Assembly (NCBI GenBank): GCA_964515915.1
Contig: CAZEXM010000089.1
Location: 1-12,389, forward strand
Reading direction: 5' to 3'
DNA length: 12,389 nucleotides
Source of the DNA: JAHOYW01 sp964515915
Lineage (GTDB): Bacteria; Verrucomicrobiota; Lentisphaeria; Victivallales; Victivallaceae
A program made the position numbers and the translations under genes. This document shows positions 5,166-12,389 of the stretch, in pieces (within the stretch, counting starts at the first letter, position 1; every line of letters starts with the position of its first letter). Under the pieces are notes generated by a model, which saw only the letters and a list, made by a program, of their open reading frames with translations, searched no databases and was not told the DNA's origin.

Positions 5166-8100
5166 TTAGCCCGTCGAATTTTCGAGGAGTTCAATGAATC
5201 TGTCTAAGAATAATTGTTCCGTCCATCTTAAATCTTTCCGGAAAGATTTAAGTTTCTTTATATATATCCCGGCATCGCCTGAACGTTTTGCTTTGGCTGC
5301 GGCGAGCATCCAAAGGTAAAGTTTTTGAAAAGTTATCGGGTTGAATTTCTGACAACTCTGCAAAATTTTCAAAGAATCGGAATTGCCCGGAATGTCGCAA
5401 AACCGGCGTTCCACAGGCGAGAATATTGGACATTGCAAAGTATAGGCCCGGGCAAATAGATTAAGCTTTCCCGCCGGCAGCCTGCGGTCAAAAAGTTCGG
5501 CGGCAAACATGAGCGTCAGCAAAGCCGGATATGAATTTGTGGCGCATGGTTTTAATTCCAGCAGGCTTTTGTTCAGATCCCGGCGGAGTTGAGCGGGGGT
5601 GAAGTTTTTATAGCCCAAACTTAGGCTGGTAATTTTGTGGAATAAATCCGAGCGGAAAGCTGAGGGCGTCAATATTGAACGGCAGGCTTTAAGCAAAGCA
5701 GGTATTTTTATTGAATTTCGGCGTAATATTTTATCCCGCGCCGCGGCTTCCAGCCAAAGACGGGCGTGCAGATGGGGGTAAGTTGTCTGCTTGAACAACT
5801 CAGTTTTTATACTGCTGTACTGCTTGAAATCGGCGCAGATTAATTGCCGCAGAAGAGTCAAAACTCTCAAGTCGCCGCGTAAAGCGGAATTTGCTGCAAA
5901 ACGTTTTTGCGTTGTGCTGATAAGTTCGGCAACAGCCGGTTCGTCAAGCGGTTTCTGCGTCAACAGGGTTTGGATTTTTAATAGTGAAATAATTATTTCG
6001 TCAGTTTGAGTTTTCTTCCTGAAATCATATTTGTCGAGAACTTCCCGGGCGTATTGATCACACCTTGTTTTCAGTGCCAAATCGGCGAACAGGGCATGAC
6101 GAAAACTGGAATCAATATCATCCGGAGTAATAAGTTTCTTGAAATTAGAAAATATTTTGTCCAGAGTTTCCCATTTGCCGTAACGCAAAGCAACCAGGCC
6201 CGCACTGTAAAGGAAAAATGGATATTGTTTTGTATTTTCCTTAATCTGTAAAGAATCAAGTTTCAATTCCGGCGTCTTTTTAAGGGTGCGTTTTATGTAA
6301 TTCCAGGCATCGATATCCAGCATGGCAGGAACATAACGCAACGGATAATACCTGGTGTCTTTAGAACTTAACATAATCCAACTGTAGACTTTGCCGCAGG
6401 GAACATTTTCGAAAATGCCAAACTGCCCGGCAAATTCCTGGTCTCCGGATAATAAACGCAGTTTTTTGTTGAACAGAGTCCGCAGAAAGATTCGTGTTCC
6501 GGAAGCGAGACTATTCAAAAAGCGATAACGATTCTGGGCGGAGAAAACTTTTGAGTCGCTGCTTTTAATGGACAGTGAAGTTATCTGCAATTGATCGACA
6601 AAGGCCTCAAGGTAGATTGCGTAAACGGTTTTTTGGTAATCCAGTAAAATATCTTGAACATTTTTGTAAACTCCGGTATCGGCATATTTAGTTTTAAAAT
6701 CATTTATGCTTTTGTATGCCATCTGGTTTAATTCCGCCATTTGAGCGACGATATTGCGCCAGGAAGTATACGCGGCAAGTTCTGAGGGAGCGGTAATTAT
6801 TACCCTTCGGCAATTCAACCAGTCAGACAAATCATTTGGATAGTACTTTTGAACGAAGGCCCTGAACAACTTTTCTTTAGAATTGAGCAATAACCAGCAG
6901 GCGGTGTTCTGAATGTTCTTAGGCGTTGATTTTATGCTTCCCTTGACGAGAAATTCATTTACCAGCAGGCACCAGTGATAGTCGCGGAGCTGAGTCGCAC
7001 GTAATTTTTTGCGGCTGAAAACACCTTTTGACAATTGAGTTTGCAAGTGCATGCTTTGCCACGAACCACCGATAATGGTATATTCCCGACGTCTGATTTT
7101 CCACGGCAGAGTTTTCCCGATAAGCTGATCGAGGTGCTCAAAAATAACCCCTTCGCGATTATATCTGTGTGGAAGAACTTTCAGCAGAAAGGCCAGGGCT
7201 TTATATTCCGGCAGTTTTTTATCCAGGTTCCGGGTTTGCTCCAACAGTGTCTGCAAAGTCCTTACTGTCTGTTGTTTTCTATTGTTGGAAAGAAATTTAA
7301 TAACAAGTTTGAAAATCTCATTTTGTTTGGCAATTAACAAATTTTTATCGCGTTCCCTGCTGCGTTTCTTTTCGGTGATTTCTCTTTCTTTTTTGAGTTC
7401 AAGGCGGAAGCGTGCTGTTTCCCGCTTAGTTATAGTGTGCCGCGTTCTCCGGATATGCCGATTCAACTTTGCAATACACGCGTTTAATTTTGTTTGTTCC
7501 GTTCCCGGCAGAGAATTGTTTTTCTGTAGTTTGAGCGCCCGGAACCTGAGACGCGAAACGGTGAGAATATCAGCTTTTAAATTTTTTGCGGCCTTTAATA
7601 ATTTCTTTAATTCTGAATGACTCCTGCTGATCTTTTCAGTTTCAAGTGCTTTTGCTGCGGGTTTGATTTTTATTGCCGGGACCGTATGAACTTTGGGTGG
7701 AGGGAGTGGTTTGGGAGTAATTGTCAGTTTGGGAACGGGCTTGAGAACTTCTTTTTTCTTATTTTTTTCGTAATATAGAAATCCAGCTATAGCCAGACCG
7801 CAAATTACCAGGCTTAGCGAAATTCCCGCAATTAAACGTAATTTCCGTCTGTGTCTGGCCTTGTTTGTTTGAATTTCCTCTAAACTTTCAATGACGGAAG
7901 TCCAGTCCTGAGGCCGCTGTTTGGGCTTTTTGCTGAGTAATTTATCAATTAAATCCGACAGGGACCTGTCTATTTCCGGCATTCGTTCGATTAGCGGAAT
8001 ATGATTTTTCCGTAAATGCATAGCCAGAACTTTTTCGCAGTCGGCTTCGTCAAACGGCGGTTTGCCGCAAAGAATTTCATAAAAGGTTACTCCGAATGAA

Positions 8101-8780
8101 TACATATCGGATTTGAAGCCGATTTTTTTATGTTGTCCCCGGATGACTTCGGGCGGGGCGTACATGGGCGTGGCCATGATTTCGTCGCTTTTGTCGTCAA
8201 AAATAGTTTTCGCCAGTCCGAAATCCGCCAGTTTGCTATGTCCGTCCTTGCGGATCATAATATTATCCGGTTTGATGTCGCCATGGAACAAATGTTCTTT
8301 ATTCCATGAATATTCCAGCGCCTTTGCCAATTCCAGCGCGATTTTGATGGCGTTTTTGGCTTTCATCGCGCCTTTGGACTGAATATGTTCTTCCAGCGAT
8401 CTGCCGTCAATTAACTCCATTGCCAGAAAATATATGCCGTCGCCGGTCACGCCCGCGTCGTAGGCTTGAATAATATTAGGATGATTCAAGCGGGCCGCGG
8501 CGCGGGCTTCCTTGAGGAAAGCTTTTACAAAGCCGGGGTCTTCGGCTTTAGCGTCGGGAAGGATTTTCAGCGCGACTTTCCGGTCGAGGCTGGTCTGTTC
8601 AGCCAGGTAAACCACGCCGTTCGAGCCGCGCCCGATTTCCTCAATGATTTGAAATCCGGCAATAATCGTCGATGGCGCGACAGAGGCGTCTTTCAAATTA
8701 ACTCCACACTCCGGACAACATTTTTTCTTGTCGCGTTCCGTATATGACTGACAGTTTTTACAAAAATACTTCATATACAT
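5166..8780 (-). CDS. zinc-ribbon transmembrane Ser/Thr protein kinase with large uncharacterised C-terminal region
   Basis: A 1204-residue kinase. The N-terminus has two CxxC pairs (Cys7/Cys10 and Cys22/Cys25), a probable zinc ribbon. The kinase domain (about 43-302) has the loop GRGSNGVVYLA (50-60), Lys72, Glu91, HGDIKPDN (166-173), DFG (186-188), APPE (208-211), Asp225 and Arg289. The Arg before the catalytic Asp is Gly (HGD, not HRD), but Asp168, Lys170 and Asn173 remain, so activity is expected, perhaps without activation-loop phosphorylation. A basic stretch and one membrane helix (about 315-337) are followed by a Pro-rich linker (about 345-375), a Lys/Arg/Glu-rich helical or coiled-coil stretch to about 500, and roughly 700 mainly helical residues that I do not recognise, predicted outside the cytoplasm. 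The start ATG lacks a clear Shine-Dalgarno; the ATG two codons later is an alternative. The stop lies 38 bp before the second kinase. Confidence 0.88.
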   Translation of the reverse strand: MYMKYFCKNCQSYTERDKKKCCPECGVNLKDASVAPSTIIAGFQIIEEIGRGSNGVVYLAEQTSLDRKVALKILPDAKAEDPGFVKAFLKEARAAARLNHPNIIQAYDAGVTGDGIYFLAMELIDGRSLEEHIQSKGAMKAKNAIKIALELAKALEYSWNKEHLFHGDIKPDNIMIRKDGHSKLADFGLAKTIFDDKSDEIMATPMYAPPEVIRGQHKKIGFKSDMYSFGVTFYEILCGKPPFDEADCEKVLAMHLRKNHIPLIERMPEIDRSLSDLIDKLLSKKPKQRPQDWTSVIESLEEIQTNKARHRRKLRLIAGISLSLVICGLAIAGFLYYEKNKKKEVLKPVPKLTITPKPLPPPKVHTVPAIKIKPAAKALETEKISRSHSELKKLLKAAKNLKADILTVSRLRFRALKLQKNNSLPGTEQTKLNACIAKLNRHIRRTRHTITKRETARFRLELKKEREITEKKRSRERDKNLLIAKQNEIFKLVIKFLSNNRKQQTVRTLQTLLEQTRNLDKKLPEYKALAFLLKVLPHRYNREGVIFEHLDQLIGKTLPWKIRRREYTIIGGSWQSMHLQTQLSKGVFSRKKLRATQLRDYHWCLLVNEFLVKGSIKSTPKNIQNTACWLLLNSKEKLFRAFVQKYYPNDLSDWLNCRRVIITAPSELAAYTSWRNIVAQMAELNQMAYKSINDFKTKYADTGVYKNVQDILLDYQKTVYAIYLEAFVDQLQITSLSIKSSDSKVFSAQNRYRFLNSLASGTRIFLRTLFNKKLRLLSGDQEFAGQFGIFENVPCGKVYSWIMLSSKDTRYYPLRYVPAMLDIDAWNYIKRTLKKTPELKLDSLQIKENTKQYPFFLYSAGLVALRYGKWETLDKIFSNFKKLITPDDIDSSFRHALFADLALKTRCDQYAREVLDKYDFRKKTQTDEIIISLLKIQTLLTQKPLDEPAVAELISTTQKRFAANSALRGDLRVLTLLRQLICADFKQYSSIKTELFKQTTYPHLHARLWLEAAARDKILRRNSIKIPALLKACRSILTPSAFRSDLFHKITSLSLGYKNFTPAQLRRDLNKSLLELKPCATNSYPALLTLMFAAELFDRRLPAGKLNLFARAYTLQCPIFSPVERRFCDIPGNSDSLKILQSCQKFNPITFQKLYLWMLAAAKAKRSGDAGIYIKKLKSFRKDLRWTEQLFLDRFIELLENSTG

Positions 8781-8870
8781 AAACTAATCAAAATATGACT
8801 AAATTCAAGCTCCCGCGGTCTAAATATAAGCTTAAGCAGTATTTATTTATCTGAAAAATTCATTGTCTGT

Positions 8871-8899
8871 TTGCTAAGCAGTACCCTTTAATATATATT
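8871..8899 (+). promoter_or_regulatory. possible proB promoter giving an almost leaderless mRNA
   Basis: TTGCTA (8871-8876, 4 of 6) and TATATT (8894-8899, 5 of 6) are separated by 17 bp. The expected start falls near 8905-8906, on the proB ATG (8905). No Shine-Dalgarno is visible before that ATG, which agrees with a leaderless transcript. The 124-bp gap is shared with the divergent kinase operon, for which I could not identify a convincing promoter. Confidence 0.3.
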
Positions 8900-8904
8900 C
8901 CTGT

Positions 8905-10029
8905 ATGAATACTGAACGAAAACGAATAATAGACAGCTGCAAACGGGTCGTAGTCAAAGTCGGCACCCGGCTCCTGACGGACGCATACCGTATACCAATA
9001 CTGATTTCGGGGATAGCGAAGTTTCGCGAAAAAGGCTGCCGGGTGATATTGGTTTCCTCCGGCGCGGTTGGAATCGGGATGAAAGAACTTGAACTTGAAA
9101 AACGCCCTTCAAAACTTGCGAAAATCCAGGCGCTTGCCGCGATTGGACAAAATAAATTGATGTCTATTTATGATGACGAATGCCGGAAACATAATTTTAA
9201 ATCGGCTCAACTGCTCCTGACGGCCGCGGACCTGCACTCGCGCGAACGCCATTTAAATGTGCTCAACTGCATTAATTCGCTGTTGGACGATGAGGTTTTG
9301 CCGATTGTCAATGAAAACGATTCGGTATCGATAGATGAACTCAAATTCGGGGACAATGATGGTTTGGCGGCTTTGCTGGCGACTATGACCCGTGCCGAAT
9401 TAACGGTTATTCTGACTACGGAAACCGGATTGCGTGAAAAAGATAAGGGTATTCTCGGCGAACGGATTTCCCTGGTAAAGCAGATTAGCGCTGAAATGCG
9501 CAGGTCCGCCGCCGGAAGCGATAACCCGGAATTTTCCATCGGCGGAATGGCGTCGAAACTGAATGCCGCCAAAATGGTGAATGCGGCAGGCGAATATCTG
9601 TGGATTGCCGATGGACGTGAAAACGATACTATTGAAAAAATCCTCCGGGGGGAGGATATCGGAACTTTGTTTTTGCCGGATGCGGATAAAATGCAGGCGC
9701 GTGAACGCTGGCTGCGGTTTTTCGCGAAATCAAAAGGACATTTAATCGTCGATGACGGAGCGGCGAACGCGATTTGTCACCGGGGGGGAAGTTTACTGCC
9801 CGCCGGCGTGAAAGCTGTTGACGGTAAGTTCAAACGTGGCGATACTGTGGAAATTATTGATTCCAAAGCCCGGATTATCGCCCGCGGACTGTCTAATTTC
9901 GACAGTACGGACGCGGCGGCGGTTGCCGGAATGCGGAGTAATGAAATTTTCCGAATCCTGCGGCGCGACAGTGATGATGTAATTGTTCACCGTAACAATT
10001 TAACTTTAGTCAGATCTGACGTGCTTTAA
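8905..10029 (+). CDS. proB: glutamate 5-kinase with C-terminal PUA domain
   Basis: ProB phosphorylates L-glutamate to gamma-glutamyl phosphate, the first step of proline synthesis, in the cytoplasm. At 374 residues it matches the bacterial form with a PUA domain (367 in E. coli). The amino-acid kinase domain (about 13-255) shows VVVKVGTRLL (15-24, Lys18), VSSGAVGIG (50-58), a conserved QALAAIGQ block (75-82), NENDSV (136-141), FGDNDGLAA (148-156) and GGMASKL (213-219, Lys218). The PUA domain (about 278-355) includes LLPAGVKAVDGKFKRGD. One oddity is ILTTETGL (169-176), where relatives usually have LLTDxxGLY, so the Asp that contributes to nucleotide and Mg binding in E. coli (Asp170) is Thr here. 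The remaining catalytic residues look intact. The next gene, miaB, starts 15 bp downstream, so they are likely co-transcribed. The usual partner proA is not in the window. Confidence 0.94.
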   Translation: MNTERKRIIDSCKRVVVKVGTRLLTDAYRIPILISGIAKFREKGCRVILVSSGAVGIGMKELELEKRPSKLAKIQALAAIGQNKLMSIYDDECRKHNFKSAQLLLTAADLHSRERHLNVLNCINSLLDDEVLPIVNENDSVSIDELKFGDNDGLAALLATMTRAELTVILTTETGLREKDKGILGERISLVKQISAEMRRSAAGSDNPEFSIGGMASKLNAAKMVNAAGEYLWIADGRENDTIEKILRGEDIGTLFLPDADKMQARERWLRFFAKSKGHLIVDDGAANAICHRGGSLLPAGVKAVDGKFKRGDTVEIIDSKARIIARGLSNFDSTDAAAVAGMRSNEIFRILRRDSDDVIVHRNNLTLVRSDVL

Positions 10030-10044
10030 GGGCGGGACAGTGAA

Positions 10045-11382
10045 GTGAAAGTATTTATTAAAACTTACGGCTGCCAAATGAACGAGCGCGATTCAGAAGC
10101 AATCGCCGGGATGCTCGCTGAACAGGGATATTCTATTGTTGAACAGGAAAATGCCGCCGATATTTTAATTTTCAACACTTGCAGCGTCCGCGAACAGGCC
10201 GAACGCAAAGCGGTCGGCAAAGTCGGCATTATGAAAAAACTAAAGAAGAAAAAGCCCGCTTTGATTATCGGTATTATGGGCTGTATGGCGCAAAATATCG
10301 GCGATAAACTGCTCAGGGATATGCCGCATCTGGATTTCGTTATCGGTACGGGACAGCTCCATAAACTGCCTGAAGTTCTCAATTCGATCAGCGAAGACCG
10401 GAAACAGTTGTCTTTGCTGGGCGGCGGCGGGGAAGTCCTGACCTCGATGGGAACTCATCACCAAATGCCGGACGCAAAAAAATATCAGGCGTATATTGCC
10501 GTTACCCGCGGCTGCAACCGCTTTTGTTCGTATTGCATTGTGCCGCAGGTGCGCGGCCGCGAAATCAGCCGTGAAATTGATGATGTCGTCTCTGAAGCCA
10601 GGGAATTAGTTGCCGGAGGTGTTCGTGAAATAATGCTTTTGGGCCAGAATGTCGCGGCTTTCGGGCTTGGCGGAGACACCAGGCCGCCGCCGGATGGAGT
10701 TTCTCCTTTTGCCTGCTTGCTGGTGGAATTGAATAAAATCGAGGAGCTTTACCGGATTCGTTTTGTAAGTCCGTACCCGTCGTATTTTAATGACAAATTG
10801 ATAAATACATTGGGTTCCTTGCATAAAGTCTGCCACCATGTGCATTTGCCGCTGCAATCCGGTTCGGACTGTATTTTAAAGAAAATGAACCGTCAATATA
10901 CTGCTGAAAAATATCTGGAAATAGCTGATAAATTAAGAAAAGCCATGCCCGATGTAACTTTCTCGACGGATATAATCGTCGGTTTTCCCGGCGAAACTGA
11001 TGAGGATTTCAACGCGACACATGAAATGATGAAAAAAGTCGGCTATGATAACGCGTTTATTTTTAAATATTCTCCGCGCACCGGCACTCCTGCCGCTGAA
11101 ATGACGGATCAGGTTCCGCAAAAGATCAAGGAAGAACGTAATCAAATTCTTTTAAAGGAGCTCGGCGAGTGTGCTTTGGCGCACAACAAAACTTATGTAA
11201 ATTCAATACAGGAAGTTTTAGTCGAGGGCCCCAGCCGCCGCAACGCGAAACGCTGGTCAGGCAAAACCGGAACTTTCAAAGTCGTAATTTTCGATCCCGC
11301 CCCGGATACGGAACAAGGCAAGTTGGTCAAAGTCAAAATCACCCGCAGTACATCCGCCACCTTATTCGGTGAATTGACATAA
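10045..11382 (+). CDS. miaB: tRNA-2-methylthio-N6-dimethylallyladenosine synthase
   Basis: MiaB is a radical-SAM methylthiotransferase that converts i6A to ms2i6A at tRNA position 37, next to the anticodon. It carries two [4Fe-4S] clusters. The N-terminal UPF0004 domain supplies Cys10 (TYGCQMNE), Cys46 (NTCSVREQA) and Cys80 (GCMAQ). The radical-SAM motif CxxxCxxC is Cys157, Cys161 and Cys164 (RGCNRFCSYCIVPQVRGRE). A TRAM RNA-binding domain occupies about 380-443. TYGCQMNE is typical of MiaB rather than of MtaB or RimO. At 445 residues it is close to the family norm (474 in E. coli). Translation starts at GTG 10045, directly before KVFIKTYGC, with a purine-rich GGGCGGGACAG stretch upstream. 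It follows proB by 15 bp on the same strand. It converges on the prepilin-like gene, and I see no strong + strand terminator after it. Confidence 0.95.
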   Translation: MKVFIKTYGCQMNERDSEAIAGMLAEQGYSIVEQENAADILIFNTCSVREQAERKAVGKVGIMKKLKKKKPALIIGIMGCMAQNIGDKLLRDMPHLDFVIGTGQLHKLPEVLNSISEDRKQLSLLGGGGEVLTSMGTHHQMPDAKKYQAYIAVTRGCNRFCSYCIVPQVRGREISREIDDVVSEARELVAGGVREIMLLGQNVAAFGLGGDTRPPPDGVSPFACLLVELNKIEELYRIRFVSPYPSYFNDKLINTLGSLHKVCHHVHLPLQSGSDCILKKMNRQYTAEKYLEIADKLRKAMPDVTFSTDIIVGFPGETDEDFNATHEMMKKVGYDNAFIFKYSPRTGTPAAEMTDQVPQKIKEERNQILLKELGECALAHNKTYVNSIQEVLVEGPSRRNAKRWSGKTGTFKVVIFDPAPDTEQGKLVKVKITRSTSATLFGELT

Positions 11383-11442
11383 TATTTATCTCCATGAACC
11401 CGGGTGTAGGGAATCTCGGCTGGTAGACATTATTTGCGGGGC

Positions 11443-11467
11443 AAAAAAAAAGGAGACCGAAGCCTCC
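11443..11467 (-). terminator. intrinsic terminator of the prepilin-like gene
   Basis: On the - strand, GGAGGC pairs with GTCTCC around a TTCG tetraloop (11467 down to 11452), followed at once by a run of nine T (complement of 11443-11451). It starts 22 bp after the stop codon. The + strand lacks a T-tract after this hairpin, so it serves the - strand gene only. Confidence 0.85.
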
Positions 11468-11489
11468 CTTTGAAACAAAATACTACTTC

Positions 11490-12140
11490 TTATATTCCAC
11501 GGCCGTTAGGACGCATGATTGAAGAACCAGTGTTTGTTGCGGAATACCATTTGTCTGTCGGGAAACCTTTCACGTGTCCGTCAAGGAACAGGAGGTTGCC
11601 ATAATCAGAATGGTTGGCTTCACCGGCATTGTGGGCTGTACCACTAGTTGTGCCAGCCGGATTAGTGGCTGTTACATCAGTATCGCTCATACGGTCTGAG
11701 CAGATAGCTGAGTCGGAATTACCGAAACGATCTGAAGAACCTTCCATCATGCCATAGGCTATAGCATAGTCAACAACGCCGGCATTACCACTTGCGGTAC
11801 CAAAAATTAACGCGTCAGAGCCTGTGCCTTTAGGGGTAACGGAAGAAGGACAGTTGTATACGCCGTAATCAGTTAAATAATCAGCTTGACGCAGTTTTTC
11901 AAAACCAGTGGATTCTGCACCGTCACCAGGATAGATACCAGCATTAGGGAAGCTGTCAGCGTAATCCATTGCATACTGCTTGAGGGACAGGCCGATTTGT
12001 TTCAGGTTGGAAGTACAGGAAATGCGGCGAGCTTTTTCACGAGCCTGATTCAGGGCCGGTAAAAGCATTCCTGCCAGGATCGCGATGATCGCGATCACGA
12101 CGAGGAGCTCGATGAGTGTGAATTTACGGATACTTTTCAT
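11490..12140 (-). CDS. prepilin-like protein with H-X9-DG C-terminal motif
   Basis: A 216-residue type IV pilin/type II secretion pseudopilin-like protein. The N-terminus MKSIRKFTLIELLVV is a class III signal: basic leader, Phe7 as first mature residue, Glu11 at +5, then a hydrophobic helix (about 8-30) ending LLPALNQAREKAR, as in the very numerous TIGR02532-type proteins of Lentisphaerota and Planctomycetes. Position -1 is Lys6 instead of the usual Gly. The C-terminus has His177, nine residues, then Asp187-Gly188 (LFLDGHVKGF), the prepilin-type H-X9-DG motif. Cys42, Cys97 and Cys147 could form a disulfide. The chosen ATG (12140) has AGGAG seven bases upstream and places the signal at the start; the in-frame extension to 12263 runs through the promoter and is rejected. 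Family members may be exported surface or substrate-binding proteins rather than pilus subunits, so function is uncertain. The gene is monocistronic, with its own promoter and terminator. Confidence 0.9.
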   Translation of the reverse strand: MKSIRKFTLIELLVVIAIIAILAGMLLPALNQAREKARRISCTSNLKQIGLSLKQYAMDYADSFPNAGIYPGDGAESTGFEKLRQADYLTDYGVYNCPSSVTPKGTGSDALIFGTASGNAGVVDYAIAYGMMEGSSDRFGNSDSAICSDRMSDTDVTATNPAGTTSGTAHNAGEANHSDYGNLLFLDGHVKGFPTDKWYSATNTGSSIMRPNGRGI

Positions 12141-12184
12141 GTTTTTTCTCCTATTAGAGATTTTATTTTTTTGAACGACTTCAT

Positions 12185-12210
12185 GTTTAAGAATCGATAC
12201 ATTCTTAAGC
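12185..12210 (-). promoter_or_regulatory. hairpin in the 5' leader of the prepilin-like gene
   Basis: TTAAGAAT (12187-12194) and ATTCTTAA (12201-12208) form a perfect 8-bp stem around a six-base loop, extendable by a wobble and a G-C pair to 12185 and 12210. It lies inside the predicted leader of about 88 nt, between promoter and Shine-Dalgarno. It could be an mRNA-stabilising structure or a protein-binding palindrome; no riboswitch class is recognised. Confidence 0.45.
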
Positions 12211-12234
12211 ATAACCATTCTATTACTTGTAGAT

Positions 12235-12263
12235 AGTATAGCAAAAAAGGAAAGGAAAGGCAA
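12235..12263 (-). promoter_or_regulatory. sigma70-type promoter of the prepilin-like gene
   Basis: On the - strand, TTGCCT (complement of 12258-12263, 4 of 6) is followed after exactly 17 bp by TATACT (complement of 12235-12240, 5 of 6). Transcription would start near 12228. The spacer is pyrimidine-rich on this strand. Confidence 0.6.
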
Positions 12264-12351
12264 ACTTTTTCAGACAAAATAACATTTTTTTTAAAGTTTT
12301 TTATCAATGCGCTCAGCTTTTAGAGCTTAACATCTTTATATTTAACATGTT

Positions 12352-12389
12352 ATACCAATTTGCAATCTAAGAGTTAGTTACTAATAATA
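12352..12389 (+). repeat. TATACCAATTTGCA repeat arm, cut by the window end
   Basis: Identical over 38 bp to the reverse complement of 3005-3042 and related to 2721-2748. The copy reaches the last base of the window, so the match may extend further. It shows that this arm occurs independently of the nested repeat block downstream of gcvT. Confidence 0.8.

Noticed and set aside
8263..8283. HGD instead of HRD as evidence of a pseudokinase
   Set aside because: Catalytic Lys72, Asp168, Lys170, Asn173 and DFG are all present; loss of the Arg alone fits non-RD kinases that remain active.
12080..12100. GATCGCGAT repeats resembling a palindromic binding site
   Set aside because: They encode the repeated Ile-Ala-Ile segment of the prepilin helix, so codon repetition explains them.
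12141..12263. 41-residue N-terminal extension of the prepilin-like protein
   Set aside because: It would bury the class III signal peptide, and it overlaps the promoter, leader hairpin and Shine-Dalgarno.
1..12389. CRISPR array, defence island, prophage or integrase
   Set aside because: No spaced direct repeats, Cas, restriction, toxin-antitoxin, phage or recombinase genes were found; the repeats present are dispersed inverted types.

Overview
The window most resembles a chromosome segment from the PVC superphylum, probably Lentisphaerota (Victivallis/Lentisphaera-like). This is an inference. It rests on a prepilin-like protein with the KFTLIELLVV N-terminus and a C-terminal H-X9-DG motif, on large transmembrane Hanks-type Ser/Thr kinases (one with a SUMF1/FGE-like sensor domain), and on a polytopic membrane protein of a type often seen in this group. 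No rRNA, tRNA or CRISPR array was found.

Layout. (1) Bases 1-363 hold a REP-like inverted doublet, a stretch with no recognisable gene, and a good sigma70-type promoter. (2) Bases 364-2694 carry, on the + strand, a multi-pass membrane protein and gcvT (glycine cleavage T protein). A 167-bp palindromic MITE has inserted into the last codons of the membrane protein gene. (3) Bases 2695-3084 are gene-free and form a nest of three repeat families: an outer pair of inverted 'TATACCAATTTGCA' arms, a REP-like doublet inside them, and a second MITE copy, nearly identical to the first but inverted, inside one REP hairpin. (4) Bases 3085-8780 on the - strand hold a two-gene kinase operon: a 1204-aa zinc-ribbon kinase with a very large C-terminal region, followed by a 680-aa kinase with a SUMF1-like domain. 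(5) Bases 8905-11382 on the + strand hold proB and miaB, 15 bp apart. (6) Bases 11490-12140 on the - strand hold a prepilin-like gene with its own promoter, a hairpin in its leader and an intrinsic terminator. (7) The window ends inside another copy of the outer repeat arm, which matches 3005-3042 exactly over 38 bp in inverted orientation.

How the genes relate. gcvT, proB and miaB are ordinary housekeeping genes in one-carbon metabolism, proline synthesis and tRNA modification. The two kinases look like a co-expressed, membrane-anchored signalling pair with large predicted extracytoplasmic regions; their input is unknown. The prepilin-like gene is independently expressed.

The most informative non-gene signal is repeat biology. 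The window contains both an unoccupied REP doublet (14-94) and one interrupted by the MITE, so the target (CTAG), its duplication and the exact element boundaries can be read directly. At its other insertion the same MITE replaced the last three residues of a membrane protein with 26 element-encoded residues. I saw no defence system, phage genes or transposase in the window.
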